Shown piece after piece: positions 15,546 through 22,935 of a stretch of 64,000 bases of DNA (positions are counted from its first letter, which is position 1; every line of letters begins with the position of its first letter). Below the pieces are notes generated by a model. That model saw only the letters and a list, made by a program, of their open reading frames with translations. It searched no databases and was not told the DNA's origin. A program made the position numbers and the translations under genes. Origin of the DNA: Micromonospora profundi (GTDB lineage Bacteria; Actinomycetota; Actinomycetes; Mycobacteriales; Micromonosporaceae); NCBI RefSeq assembly GCF_011927785.1, contig NZ_JAATJK010000001.1, positions 1 to 64,000 of the forward strand. Reading direction: 5' to 3'.

Positions 15546-15968
15546 CCGGTCCGCCGTCGCCCCTCGGGCTGTGGCGCCTTGGGCGGTCGCCCCTCGGGCT
15601 GTCGCGCCTCTACCGGCGCCGCCGCGCGGGGAGTCGTCACCTCTCCGGCCGTGGTTCCGCCGGTGAGCTTCGGTCCTTTGGCCGCCGCGCCTCTGTCGAC
15701 GTCCCGCCGCGCAGGGTGCCGGCACCTTCTGGGTGTGGTTCCGCCCGGTGAGCTTCGATCACCCCGCAGATCGAGGTCGGATCGGGCTTGGTCGGGTCGG
15801 CACAGGTGAAGGCGGGGCGGGAGCCGTGGGAACGCCCTGATCGAGGCCGTTCCTCCACCACCAGCACGGAGGCTCACCCACCACCAGGACGGAGGCTCAC
15901 CCACCACCAGGACGGAAGCGGGGCTGGGGTGGGGCGACGGGGCCGGGGCGGAGGGATATGGTCTGGGC
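15546..15968. other. Intergenic region with short repeats
   Basis: About 420 nt of low-complexity, GC-rich DNA with no credible gene. It holds two copies of GTCGCCCCTCGGGCTGT (near 15557 and 15588) and the 23-bp tandem repeat described separately. It may be decaying sequence. Confidence 0.5.
15855..15916. repeat. 23-bp tandem repeat, 2.7 copies
   Basis: Unit CCACCACCAGGACGG followed by AGGCTCAC. Copies are at 15855-15877 (one mismatch), 15878-15900 and a partial copy to 15916. It is non-coding on both strands. Confidence 0.8.
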
Positions 15969-16577
15969 ATGGCGCGGCGGGTTGTGGTGGCGTTGCTCGG
16001 TCCGGTCCGCTGGTCGCCGCCCGGCATCGACCGGCAAGACTGGCGAGCGGCGCTCGCCGAGGACGTCATCGACCTGATCGCCACCCTCAACGAGGTGGAC
16101 GTCGCCGTCGCGGTCACCCCTGCCGACCGTGCCTTGGCGGATGCACTGGTCTGGCCCGGCACCACCGTGTACGAGGTGGCCGAGCCGACGCCGAACGCGG
16201 TGTTCGCCGCCGTGGACGGCTACGACCAGGCGGCCGTGCTCGCCGGCGACGTGCCCGACCTACCGGCGTTGACGGTCGGCAAGTTGCTGCGCCCGCTCAC
16301 CACCCGGCCGGTGGCGGTGGCTCCGGTCGAGGGCGGCGGCCCGGGTCTGCTCGGGGTCGCCGCGCGGCTGCCGGCGCCGGGTTGGCTACGCCCGCTTGAC
16401 CTGGACACAGCGACCCCTACCGACGCCCGGGCCGGCGCGCCCCGACCGGGGGACGTCGCCGTCACCGCCGGCTGGCGACGACTGCGCGGCCCGGCCGACC
16501 TGGCCACGTTGGACCCGGCCTTCGAAGGCTGGGAAGCCACCCGCGCCCTGCTCTCGGGCGCCGGCCGGCCAACCTGA
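15969..16577 (+). CDS. DUF2064/CofC-like nucleotidyltransferase-fold protein
   Basis: A 202-residue protein that looks like a short GT-A/nucleotidyltransferase-fold member of the DUF2064/CofC group: VIDLIATLNEVDVAVAVTPADRALADAL, then a central AVLAGDVPDLPALTVGKLLRPL resembling the GDvPdlp motif, and a late GPGLLGVAARLP. CofC makes the lactyl/PEP-guanylyl donor for coenzyme F420, but this protein lacks a clear N-terminal GxGKTRL signature, so substrate use is unknown. ATG start; no good SD. Its last codons lie in a 30-bp direct repeat that recurs downstream. Confidence 0.5.
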   Translation: MARRVVVALLGPVRWSPPGIDRQDWRAALAEDVIDLIATLNEVDVAVAVTPADRALADALVWPGTTVYEVAEPTPNAVFAAVDGYDQAAVLAGDVPDLPALTVGKLLRPLTTRPVAVAPVEGGGPGLLGVAARLPAPGWLRPLDLDTATPTDARAGAPRPGDVAVTAGWRRLRGPADLATLDPAFEGWEATRALLSGAGRPT

Positions 16578-16682
16578 CGAGCCCGGGCGTTCTGCCCCGG
16601 AGTCGGCTGGCCCGCATGAGGGGCCCGCGCGCCTGCTCCCTCCCGGGCGCGGCGGCCAACCTGACGAGCCCGGGCGTTCTGC
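16566..16682. repeat. 30-bp direct repeat overlapping a stop codon
   Basis: A 30-bp sequence at 16566-16595, which contains the stop codon of the preceding gene (TGA 16575-16577), recurs exactly at 16653-16682, 87 bp away. It suggests a local 3'-end duplication followed by decay. Confidence 0.75.
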
Positions 16683-16792
16683 TTTCGGGAGGCGGCGGGC
16701 ACGCCTGACGGGCTCGCGGGCGGCAAGCCTGATCAACGGTGACTCCGGCCGGCGATTTCCGAGGCCATCGCGGTCACCTGTCGACCAATGAG

Positions 16793-16827
16793 CCGGGCGC
16801 CCGCCGTTGAGCGGCGCGGGCGCCCGG
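16793..16827. terminator. Terminator 3' of the Zincin_2 gene
   Basis: A 12-bp perfect stem (16793-16804 with 16816-16827) with 11-nt loop, 18 bp beyond the leftward stop codon. Confidence 0.7.
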
Positions 16828-16845
16828 ACTTCTGGGCTCTGACTG

Positions 16846-18144
16846 TCAGTGCTTGGTGTCGTCGCCGTCGTCGGTGTCGTCGCCGTCGGCGGGCTGGCCC
16901 GGGGCCTGCTCCTTCGCGCCACCGGGTGCGGTGAAGTCGAAGTTGTCCAGCTCGCTCAGGTCCATGTCGTTCATCGCGAAGGCCACCGGGTCGGCGAAGT
17001 CGTCGTCGGACGGGAGCAGGTCCGGGTGGCCCCAGACGGCGTCCCGGCCTTCGATGCCGCGGTGTTCGGTGAGCGCGGCCCAGAGGGCCGCCGCCTCGCG
17101 CAGCCGGCGGGGGCGCAGCTCCAGACCGACGAGCGCGGCGAAGGTCTGCTCGGCGGGGCCACCCGCGGCGCGGCGACGCCGGAACGCCTCACCCAGCCGT
17201 ACGACGTTGGGCAGCCGCTCGCTGGCGGCGCTGTCCACCACGTGGCACACCCAGCCCTCGACCAGGGCAAGCGCGGTTTCCAACCGGGCCAGCGAGGCCT
17301 TCTGCGCCGGGCTGTCCTCCGGGGTGAAGATGCCCTCCAGGGCGATCGCCTGCATCGACTCCGGGTCGGTCGGGTCGACCCGGCCCATCGCCTCCTCGAT
17401 CGCCTCCCGGTTGACCCGGATGCCCGAGGCGTACATCTCGACGGCGCTGAGCACATGGCCGCGCAGCCACGGGACGTGCTGGAACAGCCGCTGGTGGGCG
17501 GCTTCGCGCAGCGCCACGTAGAGGCGTACCTCGTCTTCGGGCAGCTCCAGGCCCTCGCCGTACGCCCGGATGTTGGCCGGGATCAGCGCGGCCGTGCCCG
17601 CCGGGCCGAGCGGCAGCCCGATGTCGCCGGCGGAGAGCACCTCCGCGGCGAGCGAGCCGAGGGCCTGCCCCAACTGGCCGCCGAAGAGGGCGCCACCGAG
17701 GGTCGCCACCATCGACTGCATGGGGCCGAGCTGGGCGCGCGCCTCCGGCGGCACCAGGTCGCCCATCGCGCCTACCATCCGGCTGGCCACCGGGTCGCAG
17801 AGCTTGCGCCACACGTCGAGCGTCTTGAAGATCCACTCATTGCGGTTCCAGGCCACCGGGGTCTGGATGCCCGACGGCCACGACGACGCCGGCTCCAACC
17901 ACAGGTCGGCCAGGCGCAACGCCTCCTCGACAGCGTTGCGCTCGTACGGCGACACTGCCGGGTCACCGGCGGCGGCGAGCTGGCTGGCTGCTACCTGCCG
18001 AGCCAGGTCCCAGTTGACCGGCCCGCTGCCCGGCGCGGAGAGCAGGTGCTGCAACTGCGACATGAACTGCTGCATCTGCGCGGGATCGTTGGGGTCTGGT
18101 GGTTGCCCACCCGGGAGCGCGAAACCGAACGGAATATCAGGCAC
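16846..18144 (-). CDS. Zincin_2 (DUF2342) family predicted metallopeptidase
   Basis: A 432-residue member of Pfam Zincin_2/DUF2342. Residues ~1-25 (PDIPFGFALPGGQPPDPNDP) are the Gly/Pro N-terminus common in this family. The zincin-like helix is around LREAAHQRLFQHVPWLRG (~residues 222-238), where a canonical HExxH is replaced by AAHQRLFQH. The end is an acidic tail (DGDDTDDGDDTKH). GTG start at 18142-18144; longer frames overlap the divergent PDZ gene. It corresponds to Rv3195, adjacent to the PDZ and UPF0182 genes as here. Function is unknown. Confidence 0.85.
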   Translation of the reverse strand: MPDIPFGFALPGGQPPDPNDPAQMQQFMSQLQHLLSAPGSGPVNWDLARQVAASQLAAAGDPAVSPYERNAVEEALRLADLWLEPASSWPSGIQTPVAWNRNEWIFKTLDVWRKLCDPVASRMVGAMGDLVPPEARAQLGPMQSMVATLGGALFGGQLGQALGSLAAEVLSAGDIGLPLGPAGTAALIPANIRAYGEGLELPEDEVRLYVALREAAHQRLFQHVPWLRGHVLSAVEMYASGIRVNREAIEEAMGRVDPTDPESMQAIALEGIFTPEDSPAQKASLARLETALALVEGWVCHVVDSAASERLPNVVRLGEAFRRRRAAGGPAEQTFAALVGLELRPRRLREAAALWAALTEHRGIEGRDAVWGHPDLLPSDDDFADPVAFAMNDMDLSELDNFDFTAPGGAKEQAPGQPADGDDTDDGDDTKH

Positions 18145-18258
18145 GACGTCTACGGTACGCGGGCCGAGCCCCAGGTAGCCGCCGCTGGGGTTGCGCTGAG
18201 GGCGAAGTCGCGCGCGCATCGGGCAGCCCGGCTCCGGGAGATCGGTACGCTCTGGCGC

Positions 18259-19272
18259 ATGAGACGTCGTGGCCTGACGGTCCTGCTCGGTGCCCTGTTC
18301 ACCGCTCTGCTGAGCATCGGGGTGCTCCGGGTGCCGATCCCGTACGTGGTGCTCGGCCCCGGCCCGACGGTCAACACCCTGGGTACGGCCGACGGCAAGG
18401 AGGTCATCCAGATCACCGGGCGGGAGACCTCGACGTCGGCCGGGCAGCTTCGGCTGACGACTGTGGGGGTGCAGCCCACTGTGCGGCTGCGATCGGCGAT
18501 CGCCGGCTGGTTCTCCGACGACGAGGCGGTGGTGCCGCGCGAGCTGGTGTATCCACCGGGGGAGTCGACGGAGCAGGTCGAGCAGCGCAACGCCGAGGAC
18601 TTCAAGGTGTCGCAGACCAGCGCCGAGACCGCCGCGCTGCGCGAGTTGGGTTTCCCGGTGCAGGTGGTGGTCAAGACGGTGGCCGCGGACGGACCGTCCG
18701 CCGGTCTGCTGAAGGTCGGCGACATCGTCACGTCCGTCGACGGTCAGCCGGTGCCGGTGGCCGCGAAGCTCACCGAGCTGGTCCGGGCCAAGCCGGCCGG
18801 TACGGCCCTGACGATCGGCTACACCCGTGACGGCGTACCGGCCACCGCGAAGGTGACAAGTCGTGAGCAGGACGGTCGGCCGCGGATCGGTATCGAGATA
18901 GACCAGCAGCAACCGCACCCGTTCACGCTCAGCATCGACCTGGGTGACATCGGCGGTCCGAGTGCCGGCCTGATGTTCGCCCTGGGCATCGTGGACAAGC
19001 TGACGCCGGCGGACCTGACCGGCGGCAAAGTCATCGCCGGCACCGGCACCATCGACGACGAGGGCACCGTCGGCCCGATCGGCGGGATCGCCCAGAAGCT
19101 CGTCGGCGCGAAGCGTGCCGGGGCCAAGGCGTTCCTCGTTCCGGCGGACAACTGCGCCGAGGCGGTCCGCAATCCGCAGCCTGATCTGCCGCTTCTGCGG
19201 GTGGGTTCCCTCACCGAGGCGATGACCGCGCTGGAGACACTGCGTGCCGGAGGCCAGCCGACCCGCTGCTGA
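18259..19272 (+). CDS. PDZ-domain Lon-like (S16) membrane serine protease, YlbL type
   Basis: A 337-residue protein. One N-terminal transmembrane or signal-anchor helix (residues 7-30) is followed by VLGPGPTVNTLG, a PDZ domain (~134-195, containing SAGLLKVGDIVTSVDG) and a Lon-type catalytic domain with nucleophile Ser235 in GGPSAGLMF and general base Lys280 in GGIAQKLVGA. The active site faces outside. B. subtilis YlbL is the studied relative, cleaving the cell-division inhibitor YneA after DNA damage; Rv3194c is the mycobacterial equivalent. ATG at 18259; divergent from the Zincin_2 gene with 114 bp between; UPF0182 follows after 90 bp. Confidence 0.9.
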   Translation: MRRRGLTVLLGALFTALLSIGVLRVPIPYVVLGPGPTVNTLGTADGKEVIQITGRETSTSAGQLRLTTVGVQPTVRLRSAIAGWFSDDEAVVPRELVYPPGESTEQVEQRNAEDFKVSQTSAETAALRELGFPVQVVVKTVAADGPSAGLLKVGDIVTSVDGQPVPVAAKLTELVRAKPAGTALTIGYTRDGVPATAKVTSREQDGRPRIGIEIDQQQPHPFTLSIDLGDIGGPSAGLMFALGIVDKLTPADLTGGKVIAGTGTIDDEGTVGPIGGIAQKLVGAKRAGAKAFLVPADNCAEAVRNPQPDLPLLRVGSLTEAMTALETLRAGGQPTRC

Positions 19273-19362
19273 CGCTCGTGACCGTGTCCCGACACGTTCA
19301 GGAACACCCCGTACTCTGGGTGCCTGGTCGGAGCCGATCACATCGAGCGTGCGGAGCCAACA

Positions 19363-22300
19363 GTGGTAATGCGTAGCAGCAGCCCCCTACCGAAGATGAG
19401 TAGGCGCGGACGCGTCACCATCGCCGTCCTGGTGGGGGTGTTCGTGCTCTTCACCCTGCTGGGCTGGGGCGTCCAGGCCTGGACGGACTGGCTCTGGTTC
19501 GACGAGGTGCGCTACACCGAGGTCTTCACAGGTGTGCTGTTCACCCGGCTGCTGCTCTTCCTCGCCATCGGTCTCGGTATGGCCGTCATCGTCGGTGGCA
19601 ACCTCTGGCTGGCCCACCGTCTGCGCCCTCGGCTGCGTCCGCACTCGGTCGAGCAGGCCGCGCTGGAACGCTATCGCATGGTGCTCAGCCCGCGCCTCGG
19701 CACCTGGATCGCCCTGACCGCCGTGGTGATCGGCCTCTTCGCCGGCCTGTCGGCGCAGAGCCGGTGGAACCAGTGGCTGCTCTTCCGCAACGGTGGTGAC
19801 TTCGGGATCAAGGACCCGGAGTTCGGGGTGGACATCGGCTTCTACGTCTTCCAGCTGCCGTTCTGGCGTTACCTGCTCGGCGTCGCCTTCACCGCTGTGG
19901 TGTTGGCCCTGATCGGTGCGCTGGCGGTGCACTACCTCTTCGGCGGGGTCCGCCTCCAGGGTGTCGGGGACCGGATGACGAACGCGGCCCGGGCTCACCT
20001 GAGCAGCCTGGTCGCGGCCTTCGTGCTGCTCAAGGCCGTCGCGTACGTGCTGGACCGGCGGGCGATGCTGCTGGAGTACAACGAGGGCGCCAAGCTGTAC
20101 GGCGCCGGCTACGCCGACGTCAACGCGCTGCTGCCGGCGAAGGAGATCCTGGCGTACATCTCGATCGTGGTGGCCATCGCGATCATCGTGTTCTCCAACG
20201 CCTGGATGCGGAACCTGGTGTGGCCGGGCATCTCGCTCGCCCTGCTCGGTGTCTCCGCCGTGGCGATCGGCGGCATCTACCCCTGGGCGGTGCAGACCTT
20301 CGAGGTCAAGCCGAGCCTCAAGGACAAGGAAGCGCCGTACATCCAGCGCAGCATCGACGCGACCCGGGCGGCGTTCGGGCTGGGGGTCACCGAGACGACC
20401 CCGTACGCGGCGAACAACCTCACCCCACCGGCGAACCTGGCCACCGACACCTCCGTCGTGTCGAACGTGCGGCTGCTCGACCCGCAGTTGGTCAGCGAGA
20501 CGTACACCCAGTTGCAGCAGGTGCGTGGCTTCTACGACTTCGGCCCCAAGCTGGACATCGACCGCTACGGCGTGAACGGGAAGGTCTCCGACTACGTGGT
20601 CGGCGTCCGGGAGATCAACTACGGCGAACTGACCGACCAGCAGAACACCTGGATCAACAGGCACACCGTCTACACCCACGGGTACGGCCTGGTGGCCGCC
20701 CCGGCCAACCAGGTGGTCTGCGGCGGGCAGCCGTTCTTCGTCTCGGGCTTCCTGGGCGAGCGGACCCAGGAGGCGTGCTCCTCGCAGACCGAGCAGATCC
20801 CGGCCAAGCAGCCGCGCATCTATTACGGCGAGCGGATGACGGCCGACGACTACGCGATCGTCGGCCAGTCCGACCCGAACAAGAAGGCCGAGTTCGACCG
20901 GCCGGTCGGTGAGGGTGGCGGCGAGTCCTACACCTACACCGGTGAGGGCGGCGTCGAGATCGGCTCCTTCGCCCGGCGGCTGCTCTACGCCATCAAGGAG
21001 CAGGAGACGAACTTCCTGCTCTCCGAGGCGGTCAACGAGGACTCCAAGCTGCTCTACGTGCGTAACCCGCGGGACCGGGTGGAGAAGGTCGCGCCGTTCC
21101 TCACCCTGGACGGCGACCCGTACCCGGCGGTGGTGGACGGTCGGGTGCAGTGGATCGTCGACGGCTACACCACGGCGGCCACCTACCCGTACGCCGAGCG
21201 CGTCAACCTGCAGACCGAGACCACCGACGAGCTGACCAACCGGGGCACCTTCCAGCTGGCCCGGGAGAACGTCAACTACATGCGCAACTCGGTGAAGGCC
21301 ACCGTCGACGCGTACGACGGCACGGTGAAGCTCTACGAGTACGACGACACCGACCCGGTGCTCAAGGCGTGGAACAAGGCGTTCGGCGGTGACCTGGTGC
21401 TGCCGAAGGCGGACATCCCGGTCGAGCTGAGCGAGCACCTGCGCTACCCGGCGGACATGTTCAAGGTGCAGCGCAACCTGCTCACCAAGTTCCACGTGAC
21501 CAACCCGGGCGACTTCTACTCCGCGCAGGACTTCTGGCAGGTGCCGAACGTGCCGGACGCTCCGGACAGCGGCCAGAAGCAGCCGCCGTACTACCTGTTC
21601 ACCCAGTTCCCCGGGCAGGAGAGCCCTCGGTTCCAGCTCACCTCCGCGGTCACCCCGAACGGCAGGCAGAACCTGGCCGCGCTGATCTCCGGGTCGTACG
21701 TCGACGGGAAGCCCCGGCTGGAGGTGCTGGAGCTGCCGGACCAGACCCGGATCTCCGGTCCGGTGCAGGTGCACCAGCAGATGACAAACAACGCGAACAT
21801 CCGTCAGCAGCTCAACCTGCTCTCCAGCAACCAGGCGCAGGTGCATTACGGCAACCTGCTCTCGCTGCCCTTCGCCGACGGCATGCTCTACGTCGAGCCG
21901 GTCTACGTGAAGAGCAACCAGCAGGACGCGTACCCGCTGTTGCAGAAGGTGCTGCTCTCCTACGGTGACGGCGGGTCCTTCGTGGCGCTGGCCGACAACA
22001 TCAACGACGGCATCAAGCAGTTGGTCGAGCAGGGCAAGCGGGCTGGGCAGGCGACACCGCCGCCGACCACCGGAGGCAACCCGACGACGCCCACGCCCAC
22101 GACGCCGCCTCCGACCAGTGGTGACGCGCCGCCGCTGACCGGTGATTTGGCAACCGCCGCGGAGCGGGTGCAGACCGCCATCACCGAGGTCCGGGCCGCG
22201 CAGACGTCCGGCGACTTCGAGCGGTACGGTCGCGCGCTCAAGGCGCTGGACGAGGCGCTCACCGCCTTCCAGCAGGCGCAGCAGGCCGCCAACCCTGCCG

Positions 22301-22368
22301 GTACGCCGGCGCCGAGCGGCAGCGCAGCGCCGCCGTCGCCGACCGGCAGCCCGGGTACGGGCGGCTGA
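19363..22368 (+). CDS. UPF0182 family large membrane protein
   Basis: A 1001-residue UPF0182 protein (Rv3193c-like). Seven hydrophobic segments occupy residues ~20-320, then a large extracytoplasmic domain of ~550 residues (for example YVVGVREINYGEL, ESPRFQLTSAVTPNGRQNLAAL), and finally a Thr/Pro-rich linker and an Ala/Gln-rich coiled-coil-like tail (residues ~890-1001). The start codon could be GTG 19363 or ATG 19369; GAGCGTGCGGAG lies upstream. Members are abundant in actinomycete membranes; M. tuberculosis homologues are linked to envelope or secretion, but the function is not established. A strong terminator follows 27 bp after the stop. Confidence 0.9.
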   Translation: MVMRSSSPLPKMSRRGRVTIAVLVGVFVLFTLLGWGVQAWTDWLWFDEVRYTEVFTGVLFTRLLLFLAIGLGMAVIVGGNLWLAHRLRPRLRPHSVEQAALERYRMVLSPRLGTWIALTAVVIGLFAGLSAQSRWNQWLLFRNGGDFGIKDPEFGVDIGFYVFQLPFWRYLLGVAFTAVVLALIGALAVHYLFGGVRLQGVGDRMTNAARAHLSSLVAAFVLLKAVAYVLDRRAMLLEYNEGAKLYGAGYADVNALLPAKEILAYISIVVAIAIIVFSNAWMRNLVWPGISLALLGVSAVAIGGIYPWAVQTFEVKPSLKDKEAPYIQRSIDATRAAFGLGVTETTPYAANNLTPPANLATDTSVVSNVRLLDPQLVSETYTQLQQVRGFYDFGPKLDIDRYGVNGKVSDYVVGVREINYGELTDQQNTWINRHTVYTHGYGLVAAPANQVVCGGQPFFVSGFLGERTQEACSSQTEQIPAKQPRIYYGERMTADDYAIVGQSDPNKKAEFDRPVGEGGGESYTYTGEGGVEIGSFARRLLYAIKEQETNFLLSEAVNEDSKLLYVRNPRDRVEKVAPFLTLDGDPYPAVVDGRVQWIVDGYTTAATYPYAERVNLQTETTDELTNRGTFQLARENVNYMRNSVKATVDAYDGTVKLYEYDDTDPVLKAWNKAFGGDLVLPKADIPVELSEHLRYPADMFKVQRNLLTKFHVTNPGDFYSAQDFWQVPNVPDAPDSGQKQPPYYLFTQFPGQESPRFQLTSAVTPNGRQNLAALISGSYVDGKPRLEVLELPDQTRISGPVQVHQQMTNNANIRQQLNLLSSNQAQVHYGNLLSLPFADGMLYVEPVYVKSNQQDAYPLLQKVLLSYGDGGSFVALADNINDGIKQLVEQGKRAGQATPPPTTGGNPTTPTPTTPPPTSGDAPPLTGDLATAAERVQTAITEVRAAQTSGDFERYGRALKALDEALTAFQQAQQAANPAGTPAPSGSAAPPSPTGSPGTGG

Positions 22369-22394
22369 CCGCAGCCACCCGGAAAGCACCTCAC

Positions 22395-22429
22395 GGAGCC
22401 CCCGCCATCCTTTTGATGGCGGGGGCTCC
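22395..22429 (+). terminator. Strong terminator after UPF0182
   Basis: A 15-bp perfect stem (22395-22409/22415-22429) with a CTTTT loop. Confidence 0.85.
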
Positions 22430-22515
22430 GCCGTGTCGGTACCCGATGCGTAGGGCGTCGATGGCTGACGAAGCCGCAGGTCAGAGGGGTCGACGGCGGC
22501 GGTATCGGAGTCGCT

Positions 22516-22545
22516 TTGCGGTGCCCCGGGTCGGTGCGCTACGGT
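22516..22545 (+). promoter_or_regulatory. Promoter of the first initiator tRNA gene
   Basis: TTGCGG (22516-22521), an 18-nt spacer and TACGGT (22540-22545). The tRNA begins 12 nt after the -10 box, leaving a short 5' leader for RNase P. Confidence 0.55.
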
Positions 22546-22556
22546 TAGTGAACCGA

Positions 22557-22630
22557 CGCGGGGTGGAGCAGCTCGGTAGCTCGCTGGGCTCATAACCCAG
22601 AGGTCGCAGGTTCAAATCCTGTCCCCGCTA
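22557..22630 (+). tRNA. Initiator tRNA-fMet (CAT), copy 1
   Basis: A 74-nt tRNA without encoded CCA. The anticodon loop is CTCATAA (anticodon CAT). The three consecutive G:C pairs of the anticodon stem (CTGGG/CCCAG) and the unpaired first base (C1 opposite T72) mark it as the initiator. D-loop AGCAGCTCGGTAGCT and T-loop GGTTCAAATCC are canonical. Followed directly by its own terminator. Confidence 0.97.
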
Positions 22631-22638
22631 CGAGAAAG

Positions 22639-22672
22639 AAAGCCCGTTTCCGGTTCGCCGGAGGCGGGCTTT
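22639..22672 (+). terminator. tRNA terminator, copy 1
   Basis: Stem AAAGCCCG (22639-22646) with CGGGCTTT (22665-22672), with an inner stem-loop. The same element follows copy 2. Confidence 0.8.
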
Positions 22673-22753
22673 CGACATTCCGGAGATCTGGCGTCCGGTC
22701 GGAGGACCCCGCCGATCATCGTCAAAAGGGATGGGTTAGGGTTAACCAGTCGA

Positions 22754-22827
22754 CGCGGGGTGGAGCAGCTCGGTAGCTCGCTGGGCTCATAACCCAGAGG
22801 TCGCAGGTTCAAATCCTGTCCCCGCTA
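22754..22827 (+). tRNA. Initiator tRNA-fMet (CAT), copy 2
   Basis: Identical in sequence to copy 1, 197 bp downstream. A TAGGGT box lies at 22737-22742, 12 nt upstream, matching the spacing of copy 1; no convincing -35. The terminator is duplicated as well. Confidence 0.97.
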
Positions 22828-22835
22828 CGAAAGAG

Positions 22836-22869
22836 AAAGCCCGTTTCCGGTTCGCCGGAGGCGGGCTTT
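22836..22869 (+). terminator. tRNA terminator, copy 2
   Basis: Same stem as copy 1 (22836-22843 with 22862-22869). Confidence 0.8.
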
Positions 22870-22935
22870 CTCGTTCCCGCGTGGTCTTCCGTCAGCCCGT
22901 GGAGGGGCCGGTGCCCACCGGCCCCTCCACGGATG

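Noticed and set aside
15855..15916. CRISPR array
   Set aside because: Repeats are tandem without spacers and there are no cas genes.
16386..16922. Leftward frame of 178 codons over 16386-16922
   Set aside because: Covers a terminator and a duplicated non-coding repeat; composition is Arg/Pro/Gly-rich without any domain.
19387..22593. A 1068-codon frame antisense to UPF0182
   Set aside because: GC-skewed third positions of the real gene leave the opposite strand open; the product is His/Gly/Val-rich low complexity with no family, while UPF0182 is fully conserved.
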